The notes beneath the pieces were generated by a model. The model did no database searches, was not told the origin of the DNA, and worked only from the letters and a program-made list of their open reading frames with translations. From positions 1 through 34,408 of the forward strand of contig JADRCO010000410.1 of NCBI GenBank assembly GCA_021464525.1: DNA of 34,408 nucleotides, read 5' to 3'. Positions within the stretch are counted from its first letter, which is position 1, and each line of letters opens with the position of its first letter. This document shows, piece after piece, positions 10,124 through 20,350 of the stretch. Made by a program: the position numbers and the translations under genes. This DNA comes from Rhizophagus sp. LPA8_4_AMF. Its lineage: Eukaryota; Glomeromycota; Glomeromycetes; Glomerales; Glomeraceae.

Positions 10124-12360
10124 ATGGCTGCTCCGTACAAAAAATTATCAATAAGAAAATTTGCAAAACCTGTTGATAGCAATACAAATGAGTCAAGATA
10201 CTGGAAAGGATTTAAGGTGAATCTTTACTTTAACATGGGAAAACACGTTATGCACAAAAATATTTTATTTTATTCAAATAAATTAACATATAATATTTAT
10301 TTTCTAGACAAAAGTAAAATTGAAAGAAATTGCGACCGTAACTTCAATTTGTTTCTCTCCTCTCGCACCATATAATTTCGCCGTAACGTCATCCACACAT
10401 GTTCAAGTTTATTCTTCGAAAAATTATCAAGTAACGAAGTCAATATCAAGGTTTAATGACATCGCATATAGCGGGAATATTCGAAATGACGGTAAACTTC
10501 TTGTCGCTGGAGACGCTACTGGGTTGATTCAGGTATACATGTAATAGTCATATTTTTCTTTTCTAATTTTATTCAATGATATATTAATATTCAGTAAATT
10601 CGGGTTGCATAGATTTTCGATATTAATAGCAGAGCAATATTAAGAACAATGAAAGGGCATAAACTGTAAATTATGCATGCATAATATTATTATAACCGAA
10701 TTATAATTATAGAATGTTAACAATTATTCATTAGTCCTGTGCAGATAACTAAATTTGCCCCTGTGAAAACACAAATTCTCTCTTGTTCAGATGATAAAAC
10801 TGTTAAAATTTGGGATATATCCGGACAAGAACCGATATCAGTTCTTGAAGGACACCAGGTTAGTGTTTCTTTTCAACAAGTGATTTTTGAAATTAACTTG
10901 CTAATTTAATTTAATAAATTAAATTAAAGGATTATGTACGAGCTGGTTTGATAAGTAACGATAATCCTCATTTAGTATTATCTGGTTCTTATGATCAAAC
11001 AGTAAAACTTTGGGATTTGCGCACGAATACTTGTACTATGACTTTGGCTCATGAAATGCCTGTGGAAGAAGTTTTAATATTTCCTAGTGGTGGAACAGTA
11101 ATTTCAGCAGGTTTTTAAAAAGGATTTTTCCACTATATAAAAAGTCATTGACATTCTTACTTGTGACCTTAATATTTTAAGGTGGACCAATTATAAAGGT
11201 TTGGGATATTAATGGTGGAAGTCGAGTTGTTCATTCCATATCAAACCATCAAAAAACGGTTACTTCGATGTGCTTTAATTCAATCCATTCTCGACTTCTT
11301 ACTGGATCTTTAGATCACCACGTTAAAGTTTGTGATACTAAAAATTTTGAAGTTGTGCATGATTTAACATATTCCGATCCAATTTTAAGCCTTGCAATTT
11401 CAGTAAGTCATTTATAGAGGCCTGAGGTTGGGGACGGCTCACAATAAGTTTGCATTTAATGAAACAGATAATATTATGCCTCTAATTAAATATTAAACTC
11501 AGCCTGATGAAACTCGCATTGTAGCCGGGATGACATCTGGTTCTTTAACTGTACGAATTAGAAACGTAGAAACAGCGTCAAATCATGAAAAAAAACAACC
11601 AAAACCGGGCACTTATCAATACTTTATTCGTGGTTTTAATCACAGTGGAAATAAGGTATATCGGATAGTGAGACAATATCCTTAAACGTTATTTTTTTAT
11701 TTTTTGTTAGGACTTGACGTTAAATTTTTTTAAACAAGGACGATCATGTAATAGAAGCAAAGCGAAAGGAAAGGTTAGCAAAGTATGATAAATACTTGAA
11801 GAACTTTCAATATTCGAACGCACTTGATGCTGTGTTAAGACCCGTGCGTATATGTTTATTTGTGATTTTGGTTTTAATATATGGTCAATTCCTTAAGATG
11901 TGTTCTTTCACGTAATTACAGAATATACTTCCAGTTTTAACGGTTTCGTTAATTCAAGAGCTCATACTTCGCGATGCTTTGACAATAGCAATCGCTGGAC
12001 GAGATGAAACCTCTTTGGCACCTTTAATCAAATTTGTGAATACTTGGATTACTGATCCAAAATATACAAGTCTCATGATTGATGTTTCGCAAGTTATATT
12101 AGGTATATTTCTTATACATAATAATAGAATAACATTTTAAGCGTTTATACTAACATTTTGTTATTTTAGAACTGTATTCCCCAGTAATTGGGCAATCTTC
12201 GGAAATAACAAAGCTTATAAATATCTTGTATCAAAAAGTAAAGAATGAAATCTCATTACAAAAAGAGATTGCGAAAGTAATAGGTTCTGTAGAAATGATA
12301 TTTGCTGGTGGTGCATTAAGAAATAAAAACAAATCATCAAATAAGCAAAAAATAAATTGA
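10124..12360 (+). CDS. UTP15: U3 snoRNA-associated protein 15, WD40 (SSU processome)
   Basis: Nucleolar subunit of the t-UTP/UtpA complex needed for rDNA transcription and early 18S processing. Ten exons: join(10124..10216, 10308..10532, 10613..10665, 10735..10858, 10930..11110, 11182..11402, 11503..11655, 11739..11843, 11922..12102, 12170..12360), 508 aa (human and yeast proteins are about 515). The N-terminus MAAPYKKLSIRKF is followed by WD40 blades up to about residue 335 (CSDDKTVKIWD, SGSYDQTVKLWD, AGGPIIKVWD, TGSLDHHVKV). The C-terminal UTP15_C helical domain (about 351-500) begins DDHVIEAKRKERLAKYD. All splice sites are GT-AG and the sum closes in frame. Confidence 0.95.
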
Positions 12361-12869
12361 CTTTAAGTTTACAAAACAACGAAGGGTTCGGCGAGCATTG
12401 AATTACGTAATTGGTGTCGTTAGCGATCATAAATTGTGATTTTAATCCTTTGCGCAGCTGATTAGTAAAGTTGTCGTCTTAATTTTCATGCCCGTTGTAT
12501 TTTTTCACATTTAATGCTATTCAGTGAAACTATGTGAATCCGAATTTGAAAAACGAGTTCATTATAAATAAATAGAAGATTGGATAAATTTCCCTAATCG
12601 GTCATATTTAATCATAATCGGGCTATTAATTTGGAATAGGCAAAACGCCGAACGTACAGATATTTGTCCATCTGATGAGCTGAATCAATGTGTATCCAAC
12701 GTTGAAGTTTATACATTTTATTGTATGTGTATCTTAACTTCTGTTGTATACTAAAAAACTGGTACAAAAATCAAAATATGTTTATCATCTTGAATAATAT
12801 TTAATCATCAATTGACTACCTTGATTAGATTTCAAAAATTTCCATACTGAAATCTTAAATTCTATTATA
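12361..12869. other. Intergenic region, UTP15 to nucleoside transporter
   Basis: 509 bp, moderately AT-rich. It carries the UTP15 3' UTR and the transporter promoter. A CTGATGAGCTGA string (12672-12683) resembles snoRNA boxes, but the spacing is wrong. No coding region seen. Confidence 0.5.
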
Positions 12870-14589
12870 ATGTATTCGCGACTTAATCAATTACTTAATA
12901 ATGTTTTTAGCCACCGGGAAGAAGAACAAGCGTATGCTCCTATCCTGAATCATGAAGGTTCTTCACAAGCGAGAGAAGACGTGCCTCCCAGAGATAATTA
13001 TCGAATTGTGTATTTGACATTTTTATTACAGGGTGTTACCATGCTTTTGGGATGGAACGGTATAGAATAATGATATATGTAATTTTATAATTCAAGTGAT
13101 TTTTATGATTATTTATTGGAAATTATTATATGTTTCGGTAGTATTCATTACTGCTTCTGTATTCTTTCACGAAAGTTTTCGTGGTTCAGCATACGAGAAT
13201 AACTTTCAAAACTACTTTTCCGTTGTATTCACGAGTTTTAATTTTTTCTTTCTTGGGCTTGCCTTATATACCCATAATTTGGTAAGTAAATCCAGAATTA
13301 ATACCTTATCTTAATTTTAATTTTATCACATCAAAACTTCTTTATAATTACACTAGGAAAATATTCCCCGTCGAATAACCATAACACTTATATTTATGGT
13401 ATTAAAATTTTTATTAATTGCAATATCTACCCAATATGTTGAGTCATTTGGCCCTACGTATTATTTCTATTTTGTTATCGCGTTGATTGGTATCGCGGGT
13501 GTGACAACTGCGTTTCTTCAAAATGAAATATTCGCTCTCGTCTCTCAATTTTCACCTAATTATACTGTATCAGTCATGAGGTAAAACCAATACTATAATT
13601 ATTTCCTTCTATCTTTTTCTCATTTTTTTTTAAAAAAATTTTTTTTTTTCACATGATTCGAATATTTAGCGGTCAAGGTAACCTATGGAAATAAGAATGT
13701 ATCTTTTAATGAATATGACATTTCTAAAACTTTACTTTTTAATTAAGGTTTGGCCGGGTCAGCAGTTGCTATCTTTCAAATTCTCAGTGCTTTGGCCGCC
13801 CCACCGTCAATAACATTTGACACGCCGGCAGAAAATGATTTGTCACGCAGTGCACTTTTATATTTTCTTTGTGCCTTTATAATTGCTATTTTGACTTTAA
13901 TATCTTTTTATTTTATTCTGATTCGCTCGCCTCTTTATCTACATCACAGAGAGCAAGCGCGAAGAATAGAAACTACATATGATACAAATTCAATTAGAAC
14001 AACATTTGATAATATCCGTATTCTCGTATTTGCAGTGGGATTTGTCTTCGCTGTGACCCTGTCTGTTTACCCCTCAATAACTGCATATATCAAATCGACT
14101 GTTAAGAATGAAAACAAAAATAAATTCCTCCAAGATTATTTATTTATTCCTTTACATTTCTTGATATTTAACCTCGGAGATTGGCTCGGTCGATCCCTAC
14201 CTTCTCTACAGTTCTTTATTATAACAGATTCTGTAAAACTTGCACGCATGTCGATTGCACGTATTATATTTTTGCCACTTTTCTTAATGTGCAATGTGGA
14301 TGTTGGTTCAATTGGAATGAGAACCTTTCCATTAATTATTAACAGCGATGTAATATATTTCTTGATCTTGTTGCTGTTTGCAATAACTAATGGTTATATT
14401 GGTTCTTTAACAATGATGGCTGCACCACAAGTTGAAGGTGTTGCAAGAGACCTTGCTGGAACTATTATGTCATTTGGATTAGTTTTTGGATTAGTTCTTG
14501 GTTCTATCTTTTCTTTTCCAATGCTTGCGATCAGTTGTGGTTGTAATCCAATTGGGGAAATAATTGGCAATACATTATATTATAAATAA
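12870..14589 (+). CDS. Equilibrative nucleoside transporter (SLC29/ENT family)
   Basis: Multi-pass membrane carrier for nucleosides and/or nucleobases, in plasma or vacuolar membrane. Five exons: join(12870..13059, 13142..13281, 13357..13580, 13670..13677, 13748..14589), 467 aa, typical for fungal ENTs (yeast FUN26 is similar). A ~45-residue hydrophilic N-terminus precedes TM1 (LLQGVTMLLGWNVFITA; family PWN is GWN here). The family motif SGQGLAGSA (185-193) is created only by splicing in an 8-nt exon. A basic cytosolic loop (HHREQARRIETTYD) separates the two halves. The last helices carry ITNGYIGSLTMM and a long hydrophobic segment. About 10-11 membrane segments in total. Substrate range cannot be read from sequence. 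Confidence 0.92.
13670..13677 (+). other. 8-nt microexon of the nucleoside transporter
   Basis: Sequence CGGTCAAG, flanked by AATATTTAG (3' splice site) and GTAACC (5' splice site). The upstream exon ends ATG AG and the downstream exon starts GT TTG GCC, so the microexon completes Ser, supplies Gly-Gln and begins Gly: the conserved ENT motif SGQG. Skipping it would shift the frame by 8 nt. The upstream intron has a T9-A7-T11 run just before it (13623-13649). Confidence 0.88.
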
Positions 14590-14772
14590 ATCTTTATACA
14601 TGTATTTAATTGTCATAGTTTTTTTTAACTTATATCTTTACATATATCATATCATTAACTATTAACTTTGCATAGTATTAAAGAATTGAAAATTTTTTAA
14701 ATTTTTTTTACAAATAGAGAAAGATTTTTTTTTTAAATTATAGAAAAATATAATCCATTAATTTTAAACCTA

Positions 14773-15471
14773 TCATTTGTTTTTCTCAAAGGCCTCCACA
14801 ACTTCAGGAGTAGGTGTAGCTCCTTTTGACATTAAAAATTCAGCCATCTTCCAATTTTTCTTTTCCACGGCAATCTTCAACGCATTTGAATCAGCTTTTA
14901 CATCATTATTTAACAATAATTTAACCATATCGAAATCATTTGATTTTGAAGCCACTGTCAAAGCCATATTATCTTTGATATCAGCTTTAGCGTGAAAAGA
15001 TATTAGAAGTTCTGCCATCTTGAGTCGTCCGAGCTGAGCAGATTTGATGATTGGATATCCATCAGGTTCATTAGGGGAAGCACCACGATCGAGAAGAATC
15101 TTTACTAATTCATAATCTACCTTATTCGGGTCGGGAACGTTAAAAAACCATTGGGGAATTGGGCGATCTTTATATGGAATTACTTTATCTGAAGTTTCGC
15201 CTTTTTTGCAATTAGATTGATAATAGATCGAATCCAATTGATATAAAATGTTTTTATTAAAGAACCTCCATTTTAATCCACGATATAATGCTTTAGGACA
15301 ATCATATTTAAACTTATGTAAAAGCCATTGAGTTTTCACACTTGTTTGAGAATTTGCAATATAATGAAACAAACGTGATACAGAAGCAAATGCTGGATTG
15401 CATGAAAATATAAAAATTTGTTGAAGTACTTCGAATGGAAGCTGTTGTATATTTAAATTATTATTCGCCAT
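14773..15471 (-). CDS. F-box-like protein with ankyrin repeats
   Basis: Single-exon 232-aa protein. Residues 8-40 (LPFEVLQQIFIFSCNPAFAS then VSRLFHYIA) look like an F-box, the adaptor motif that binds Skp1 in SCF ubiquitin ligases. Residues about 118-222 are three to four ankyrin-like repeats (ELVKILLDRGASPNE, KMAELLISFHAKADI, DMVKLLLNNDVKADS, KMAEFLMSKGATPTP). A middle region rich in aromatic and basic residues (60-115) has no recognised fold. The expected role is substrate recruitment for ubiquitination, but F-box assignment is by pattern only; no specific orthologue is recognised. It starts at the first ATG (15469-15471) and faces LTV1 across a 328-bp gap. Confidence 0.75.
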   Translation of the reverse strand: MANNNLNIQQLPFEVLQQIFIFSCNPAFASVSRLFHYIANSQTSVKTQWLLHKFKYDCPKALYRGLKWRFFNKNILYQLDSIYYQSNCKKGETSDKVIPYKDRPIPQWFFNVPDPNKVDYELVKILLDRGASPNEPDGYPIIKSAQLGRLKMAELLISFHAKADIKDNMALTVASKSNDFDMVKLLLNNDVKADSNALKIAVEKKNWKMAEFLMSKGATPTPEVVEAFEKNK

Positions 15472-15799
15472 TTATTTGAAGTGTAAACTGACTATAAAAT
15501 ATGATGAATAACTTCTAGAACTTTTGCAATCGCAAAGTTTGAACTTTTTATATATTTATAGAAATGTGTAAAGGGAGAGTCATCTGATTATCTGATTTGC
15601 TATTTATGGGAATTATTGAAACAATATTTAGAGATTACGGAAATTTCCCGGATCATCTTTCAATAAAATTTTTGCTCTTTTAAGAAGCTCATTAAGATGC
15701 AAAGGATTGTGTACATTAAATGAATGAATGGCTGATCATTATCACGTGGATTATTTCTAAAGTGGAACTATTGTGACTTTCAACTTTTCGCTTTCAAGA
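15472..15799. promoter_or_regulatory. Divergent intergenic region, ankyrin gene and LTV1
   Basis: 328 bp between divergent start codons, so it carries both promoters. It contains a CACGTG palindrome (about 15744-15749) and a lone ATGATGA box at 15501-15507. No further feature is supportable. Confidence 0.5.
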
Positions 15800-18237
15800 A
15801 TGGGTAAAAAACCTTTTATTGATCGTAAGAACGCAAAATACTTTCAAGTAGTTCATAGATCACAAAGAGATCCATTGATAAATGATAATGAAGCGTCTTC
15901 TAGAGTATTAGTTGAAGTTGTTCCATCGAATTTGAGGGTAACATTATTTTTTATTTCTATAAATTAAAGGAACTTTGTTATTATCTGAAAAGCAGATATT
16001 TCTTTCTTTCCTTTTCTTTTTTTTTTTAAAAAAAATCCTTAATCACATTTGTAATTTAATCTTTATTTAAATAAAAAAAATTTATATGCATTTTTGAAAA
16101 AATTCAATATAAAATTTTTTGGCATTGTCTTTTTAAATAGGGTAAGAACAAACAAATTGTCGAACATAATGATTTTGAAGATCATCAAAGAAGACAAAAG
16201 GAAATTGAAAGGTTTTCCTTCATTTTTTTCATTATTATATTCTTGCACACATATATATTAACTAAACAAATGATAAATAAAGTCGAGTTGGACAAGCAGC
16301 ATTATATGGAGTATACTTTGATGATACAGAATATAATTATCTTCAGCATTTAAAGCAAATTGGTGAAAATGAAGGTGAAGCAGTATTTGTTGAGGCTTCA
16401 AAGAAAGAAAAGAAGACAGTTGGAAACTTTGAATTAAAAAAGGGTTTAAAATCAGATAATATTAAAGTAAGATGATAAAGAATTTTTTAACATTTCTTCT
16501 CCTTATAAAGAATATGATTTTATCGGATTATGATGAGCATTATTAAAATGATATTTGAATGAAATATGTGAATTTATATATCTTTTTAACCAATTGTTCC
16601 TACTGAGCCATAGAGTGAAAAATCATTAAAATTCAATTCTACATTTAAGTAAAAGTTTAGTTATAAATTTCTAACATATTTATTTATAATATATTAAGGA
16701 TGTTCTGGTTTCTTCCAAGAAAGATCGAAAAGTTAAGATATCATTGCCAGAAGAAGTTCTGCCATCAAAAGAAGAATTACCAGTAGGATTTTTAAATCAA
16801 TCAGCAATTCCCGAAGGTATTTAACTTGCTCACTTAATTAAAAGATGCTGTTAATCTAAGAATAAAAATTTTTAATAGATATACAGGGGTTTCAGCCTGA
16901 TATGGATCCAAAACTTCGGGAAACATTGGAAGCACTTGAAGATGATGCATATATAAATGATGATTTAGATGATGATTTCTTTGCAGCTTTAAATGCTGAA
17001 AATGACGAATTTTATGAAGAGGAAGAGGAAGATTCTGAACATGATGAGAAAGAAGTTGAAAATTGGGAACTGGAATATAAAAACTTCAGAAGAAATAAAA
17101 ATCGTGAAAAAGAAAGTGATGATGATGATGATGATAAGAGATCAAGAACAACTGGTGGTTATTCAATGACGAGTTCTGTTATGTTTAGAAATGATAAACT
17201 TCGTTTATTGGATGAGCAATTTGAAAAGGTACAAAATTGAAAAGTTATTAATTATTAACAGTAACGATAATAAAAATATATATTTCTTTTAATTGATATA
17301 GATTTCAAAAGAATATATAGATGATGATGATGAATCTGATGACGAATCAACATCTTCGCAGATGCGTCAAGATTTTTCGCAAATTCTTGATGAATTTCTT
17401 GACAAATATGAAATTGACGGTCGTAAAATTGTACAAAAATTGGAAGGCGATAATGTACAAGATCAGTTAGAAACCATAAGACAAGGTTTAGGAAAAATAA
17501 TCGTTAATGATGATAATTCAAGTCAAAATGAAACAATTAAAGGAGAGAGAAGCAGAGATATTTTTGTCCATGTTGAAAGTGAGGAAAAAGATGAAGGTCA
17601 AAATTGGGATTGTCAGTCTATATTGAGTAAGTGAGAAGAGTCTTTTCTTGTACAAACCCTCTAAAATTTTTATTAATATATATATATATATAAAATATAA
17701 GGCACGTATTCAAATCTTGAAAATCATCCTACTTTAATAAGAGAGAAGTCTCGTAAAAATAGTCAGAAGATTAATGTAAATCAAAAGACTGGTTTGCCTA
17801 TAGTTAAATTGTCTACTGAGAACAAAACAGATGAGGAAGAGGAGGAGGAAAGAGACAAAGGTCAAGAAAACGAAGAAAATGAAAAATGTAAATAAAATGA
17901 TTTCTTACTATTTAGAACATATTTTAAAATGTAGAATCTAAAATCATTTACTTTACATTGTAGTAAACTTCGGCAAAGTAAGATCAAAAAATGAATCAAA
18001 AGAAGAAAAGAAATTACGTAAACAGAATATCAAGTTTGAAAGAAAGGTAGAACTCTTTGACTTAATTTTAAATAATTGTTAATCTTCTAGCCCGGACTAA
18101 TTTTGAATTTTTTTTTAAAGAAACGTCGAACTGAGAAAAAGTCACTTAAACAAGCTTTTGCTAAAGAGCGCACGAAGCAAAACCAAGTTTCGCACAATAT
18201 ATCAAAAAATCATCTTGATGCCATTCATTTAGATTAA
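15800..18237 (+). CDS. LTV1: LTV1, 40S ribosomal subunit assembly/export factor
   Basis: Non-ribosomal factor that rides late pre-40S particles and helps place uS3 on the head before release by casein kinase. Nine exons: join(15800..15937, 16141..16211, 16283..16466, 16699..16816, 16879..17228, 17302..17626, 17702..17887, 17964..18046, 18121..18237), 523 aa. The N-terminus MGKKPFIDRKNAKYFQVVHR matches the family start, followed by QAALYGVYFDDTEYNYLQHL. The middle is acidic and low complexity (runs of E and D, residues 190-290), then GGYSMTSSVMFRNDKLRLLD and DEFLDKYEID. The basic C-terminus (KKLRKQNIKFERKKRR then KSLKQAFAKE) is also typical. The longer reading frame upstream of 15800 lacks an ATG. 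Intron 3 (16467-16698, 232 bp) is three times the usual length and hosts a snoRNA. Confidence 0.95.
16521..16611 (+). ncRNA. Intronic C/D box snoRNA targeting 18S rRNA (snR41-like)
   Basis: Lies in LTV1 intron 3, sense strand. Box C is ATGATGA (16530-16536) and box D is CTGA (16603-16606). The 12 nt CCAATTGTTCCT (16590-16601), one base upstream of box D, are perfectly complementary to the conserved 18S stretch AGGAACAATTGG. By the D+5 rule, the base at 16598 pairs with the first A after AGG, which corresponds to Am541 in yeast 18S, the site I recall as guided by snR41. Flanks TATCGG and CCATA can form a 5-bp closing stem with one bulge. A weaker D'/C' pair may sit near 16555-16572. The ends are approximate (about 80-90 nt). 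The match to rRNA is from memory of the conserved sequence. Confidence 0.85.
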
Positions 18238-18466
18238 ACGTTACCTATTGTTATAATTTGAGCTTGAAAATTTTTTTGTCATTCATGTTCAAATTTATTT
18301 ACTTTTAACCTTGAATTAAAATTGCAAAAAAAAACTAGTTAAAGCCACCATAAATCTAAATTGCTGTGTTACTATTTAAACATTTTAGGTTTCACAAATT
18401 ATGATCGAATTACATCAAAATTACATGGCACTTCGAATCTTGAATACTTAATTTATTCTCAAAAGC
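18238..18466. promoter_or_regulatory. LTV1-CDC123 spacer
   Basis: 229 bp separate the LTV1 stop from the CDC123 ATG on the same strand. It contains the LTV1 3' UTR and CDC123 promoter. No clear AATAAA hexamer, and nothing else recognised. Confidence 0.4.
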
Positions 18467-20034
18467 ATGCCTGTACCAACAGGAAATCGAGCATCACAAC
18501 CGCACTTTACAGAAACTTCATTTCCTTTTCCTCCGCTCACGGAACAACATATTCTTAATTGTACGTTTTCTTCGTGGTACAATAACTTTCGGCGTGTCAG
18601 TATAAAGTCAAAAATAATTAAACCGTTGTCAGAAGAATTTGTCGAATACTTACATGCTGATGGAGTTTTTCTTCCTGAACAAAAGTAAATATTAACAAAT
18701 GTATAAAATTTTAAATTTTTAGAAAAGTTGACTTTATTATTTATCTAGTTATCTTGAAGGAAGCCACCTGAGAGAAGTTAGTGATAATAATGATGATTTC
18801 AATGCTAATGAAACGGATATCGATGAAGATGATGAAAATGTATGCATTTTTTGCTTGAATAGACTCCAATATCATTTAATTCCTTTATCTAATATCTATA
18901 TTGTCAACCGATTAAGCAACCGCTTCCAAGTTTTCCAGATTTGGAACAGCAGATTTGGGATATAATTGATGAATTTGATGGATCAGTTTTTCCAAAACTC
19001 AATTGGAGCTCTCCAAGGGTAATTTATATTATACACTTCATTCATGATGATATATTTCGTTAACTTTTTTTTTGGTTTAGGATGCCACATGGATTTCAGC
19101 TACTAACACACTCAAATGTAATTCACCTTCTGACATATTTCTTCTCCTTAAATCATCCGATTTTATTGCTCATGATCTTGATCATGCATTTGATGATTGT
19201 TATTATGATAATCAAAGTGATAGTAGGAGACATCGACCAAATGAATTTGAGTTGGTGTTGAGAAAGTGGTATGATGTAGCTCCTTCCATGGAATTTCGAT
19301 GTTTTGTAAAAGAGGAAGAATTAGTTGGTAAGCGCGTATTTGATTTAATATGAAAGGTGTGTCAATTTCGTGCAATTAATATGATTTTAGTAAAGACACA
19401 CAAACTCATTTTCAATTACTAATATATTTTCATAATTGTCCTTTAAAATTCAAGCCATATCACAGCGGGATGTCAATTATTACTCTTTTTTGAACGACAT
19501 AAAAGAAGAATTGGAAACGAAGATTATTCAATTTTTTGAAACTCATATACAAAATAAATTTTTTAATCGACATTGTATGTATAAAATTTATACACTTTTA
19601 ACATCTGTTATAAACTAAATCATTTATATCATTTCAGATGTTTTTGATGTATATGTAACACGGAACAGAGAGAGAGTTTGGTTGATTGATTTCAATCCTT
19701 TTGGACCTATGACGGATAGTCTTATGTATACTTGGGAAGAAATTCTGACAGGTTTGTTCAGTGAGATATGGTTCACTCAATTAATTCTTGTAACTGAAAT
19801 TTCTTTCACATGAATTAAGCAACTGGACCACCATCATTTCGACTCATCACTTCTCAAACTGAGGCCAGTCAATCACGTAGCCAACCATTTGCTGTAAATC
19901 GCTACCCGCGAGAAATTTTCGATTTATCGCAAGGACAAACTATTGCAGAATTTGCTGAACAATTTCAACGTGAATTAGCAATTGCCGTATCTAGCAGTGA
20001 TGAAGAAGAAAATGATAATGAAGATAATGTTTAG
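18467..20034 (+). CDS. CDC123: CDC123 / D123 family, eIF2 assembly chaperone
   Basis: ATP-grasp-fold protein that binds eIF2-gamma and is needed to assemble the eIF2 heterotrimer, thus for translation initiation. Seven exons: join(18467..18684, 18749..18839, 18917..19018, 19081..19327, 19455..19574, 19638..19751, 19820..20034), 368 aa (yeast about 360, human about 336). Family features: [14 protein letters not shown] with [17 protein letters not shown] (residues 31-65), [13 protein letters not shown] (158-170), [19 protein letters not shown], and the nucleotide-site block [14 protein letters not shown] (270-283). An acidic linker ([19 protein letters not shown]) and an acidic C-terminal tail ([13 protein letters not shown]) are present, as in yeast. 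All introns are GT-AG. Confidence 0.95.
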
Positions 20035-20350
20035 TTTTACCAACAATTTTAATCATAATAGACGGTAAAAAAGAAATTCTTGAATATATAAAGTTATTAA
20101 GTTTATATAATATTTTATTTAAACTCTAAATAGGGCAAGTCCTTAAGTCCTTTAGTATATAAAAATTTAAGGAAATAGTTAATAACAGATAATAAATTTG
20201 TATCTTAACATGTCTATGCAATAATTTTTTATTCTATGATTATTTATTAAAATTGTATGCCAAATTATCATCGATCTAATAAGCTATATTAATTTTATAT
20301 TAATTATAGCTTGAGAAAATTGTCAAGAAAAAAATATCATGTACCACATG
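20035..20350. terminator. Convergent 3' region between CDC123 and lipase
   Basis: 316 bp of AT-rich sequence between two stop codons that face each other; it carries both 3' UTRs. No coding or structural RNA seen. Confidence 0.5.

Noticed and set aside
11414-11483. AGAGGC...GCCTCT inverted repeat with a CTGA inside UTP15 intron 6
   Set aside because: The box order is wrong for a C/D snoRNA, no ATGATGA is present, and the stem is too short to call an RNA gene.
15501-15577. ATGATGA followed ~70 nt later by CTGA upstream of LTV1
   Set aside because: No guide matching rRNA that I recognise and no convincing closing stem; such pairs occur by chance in AT-rich DNA.
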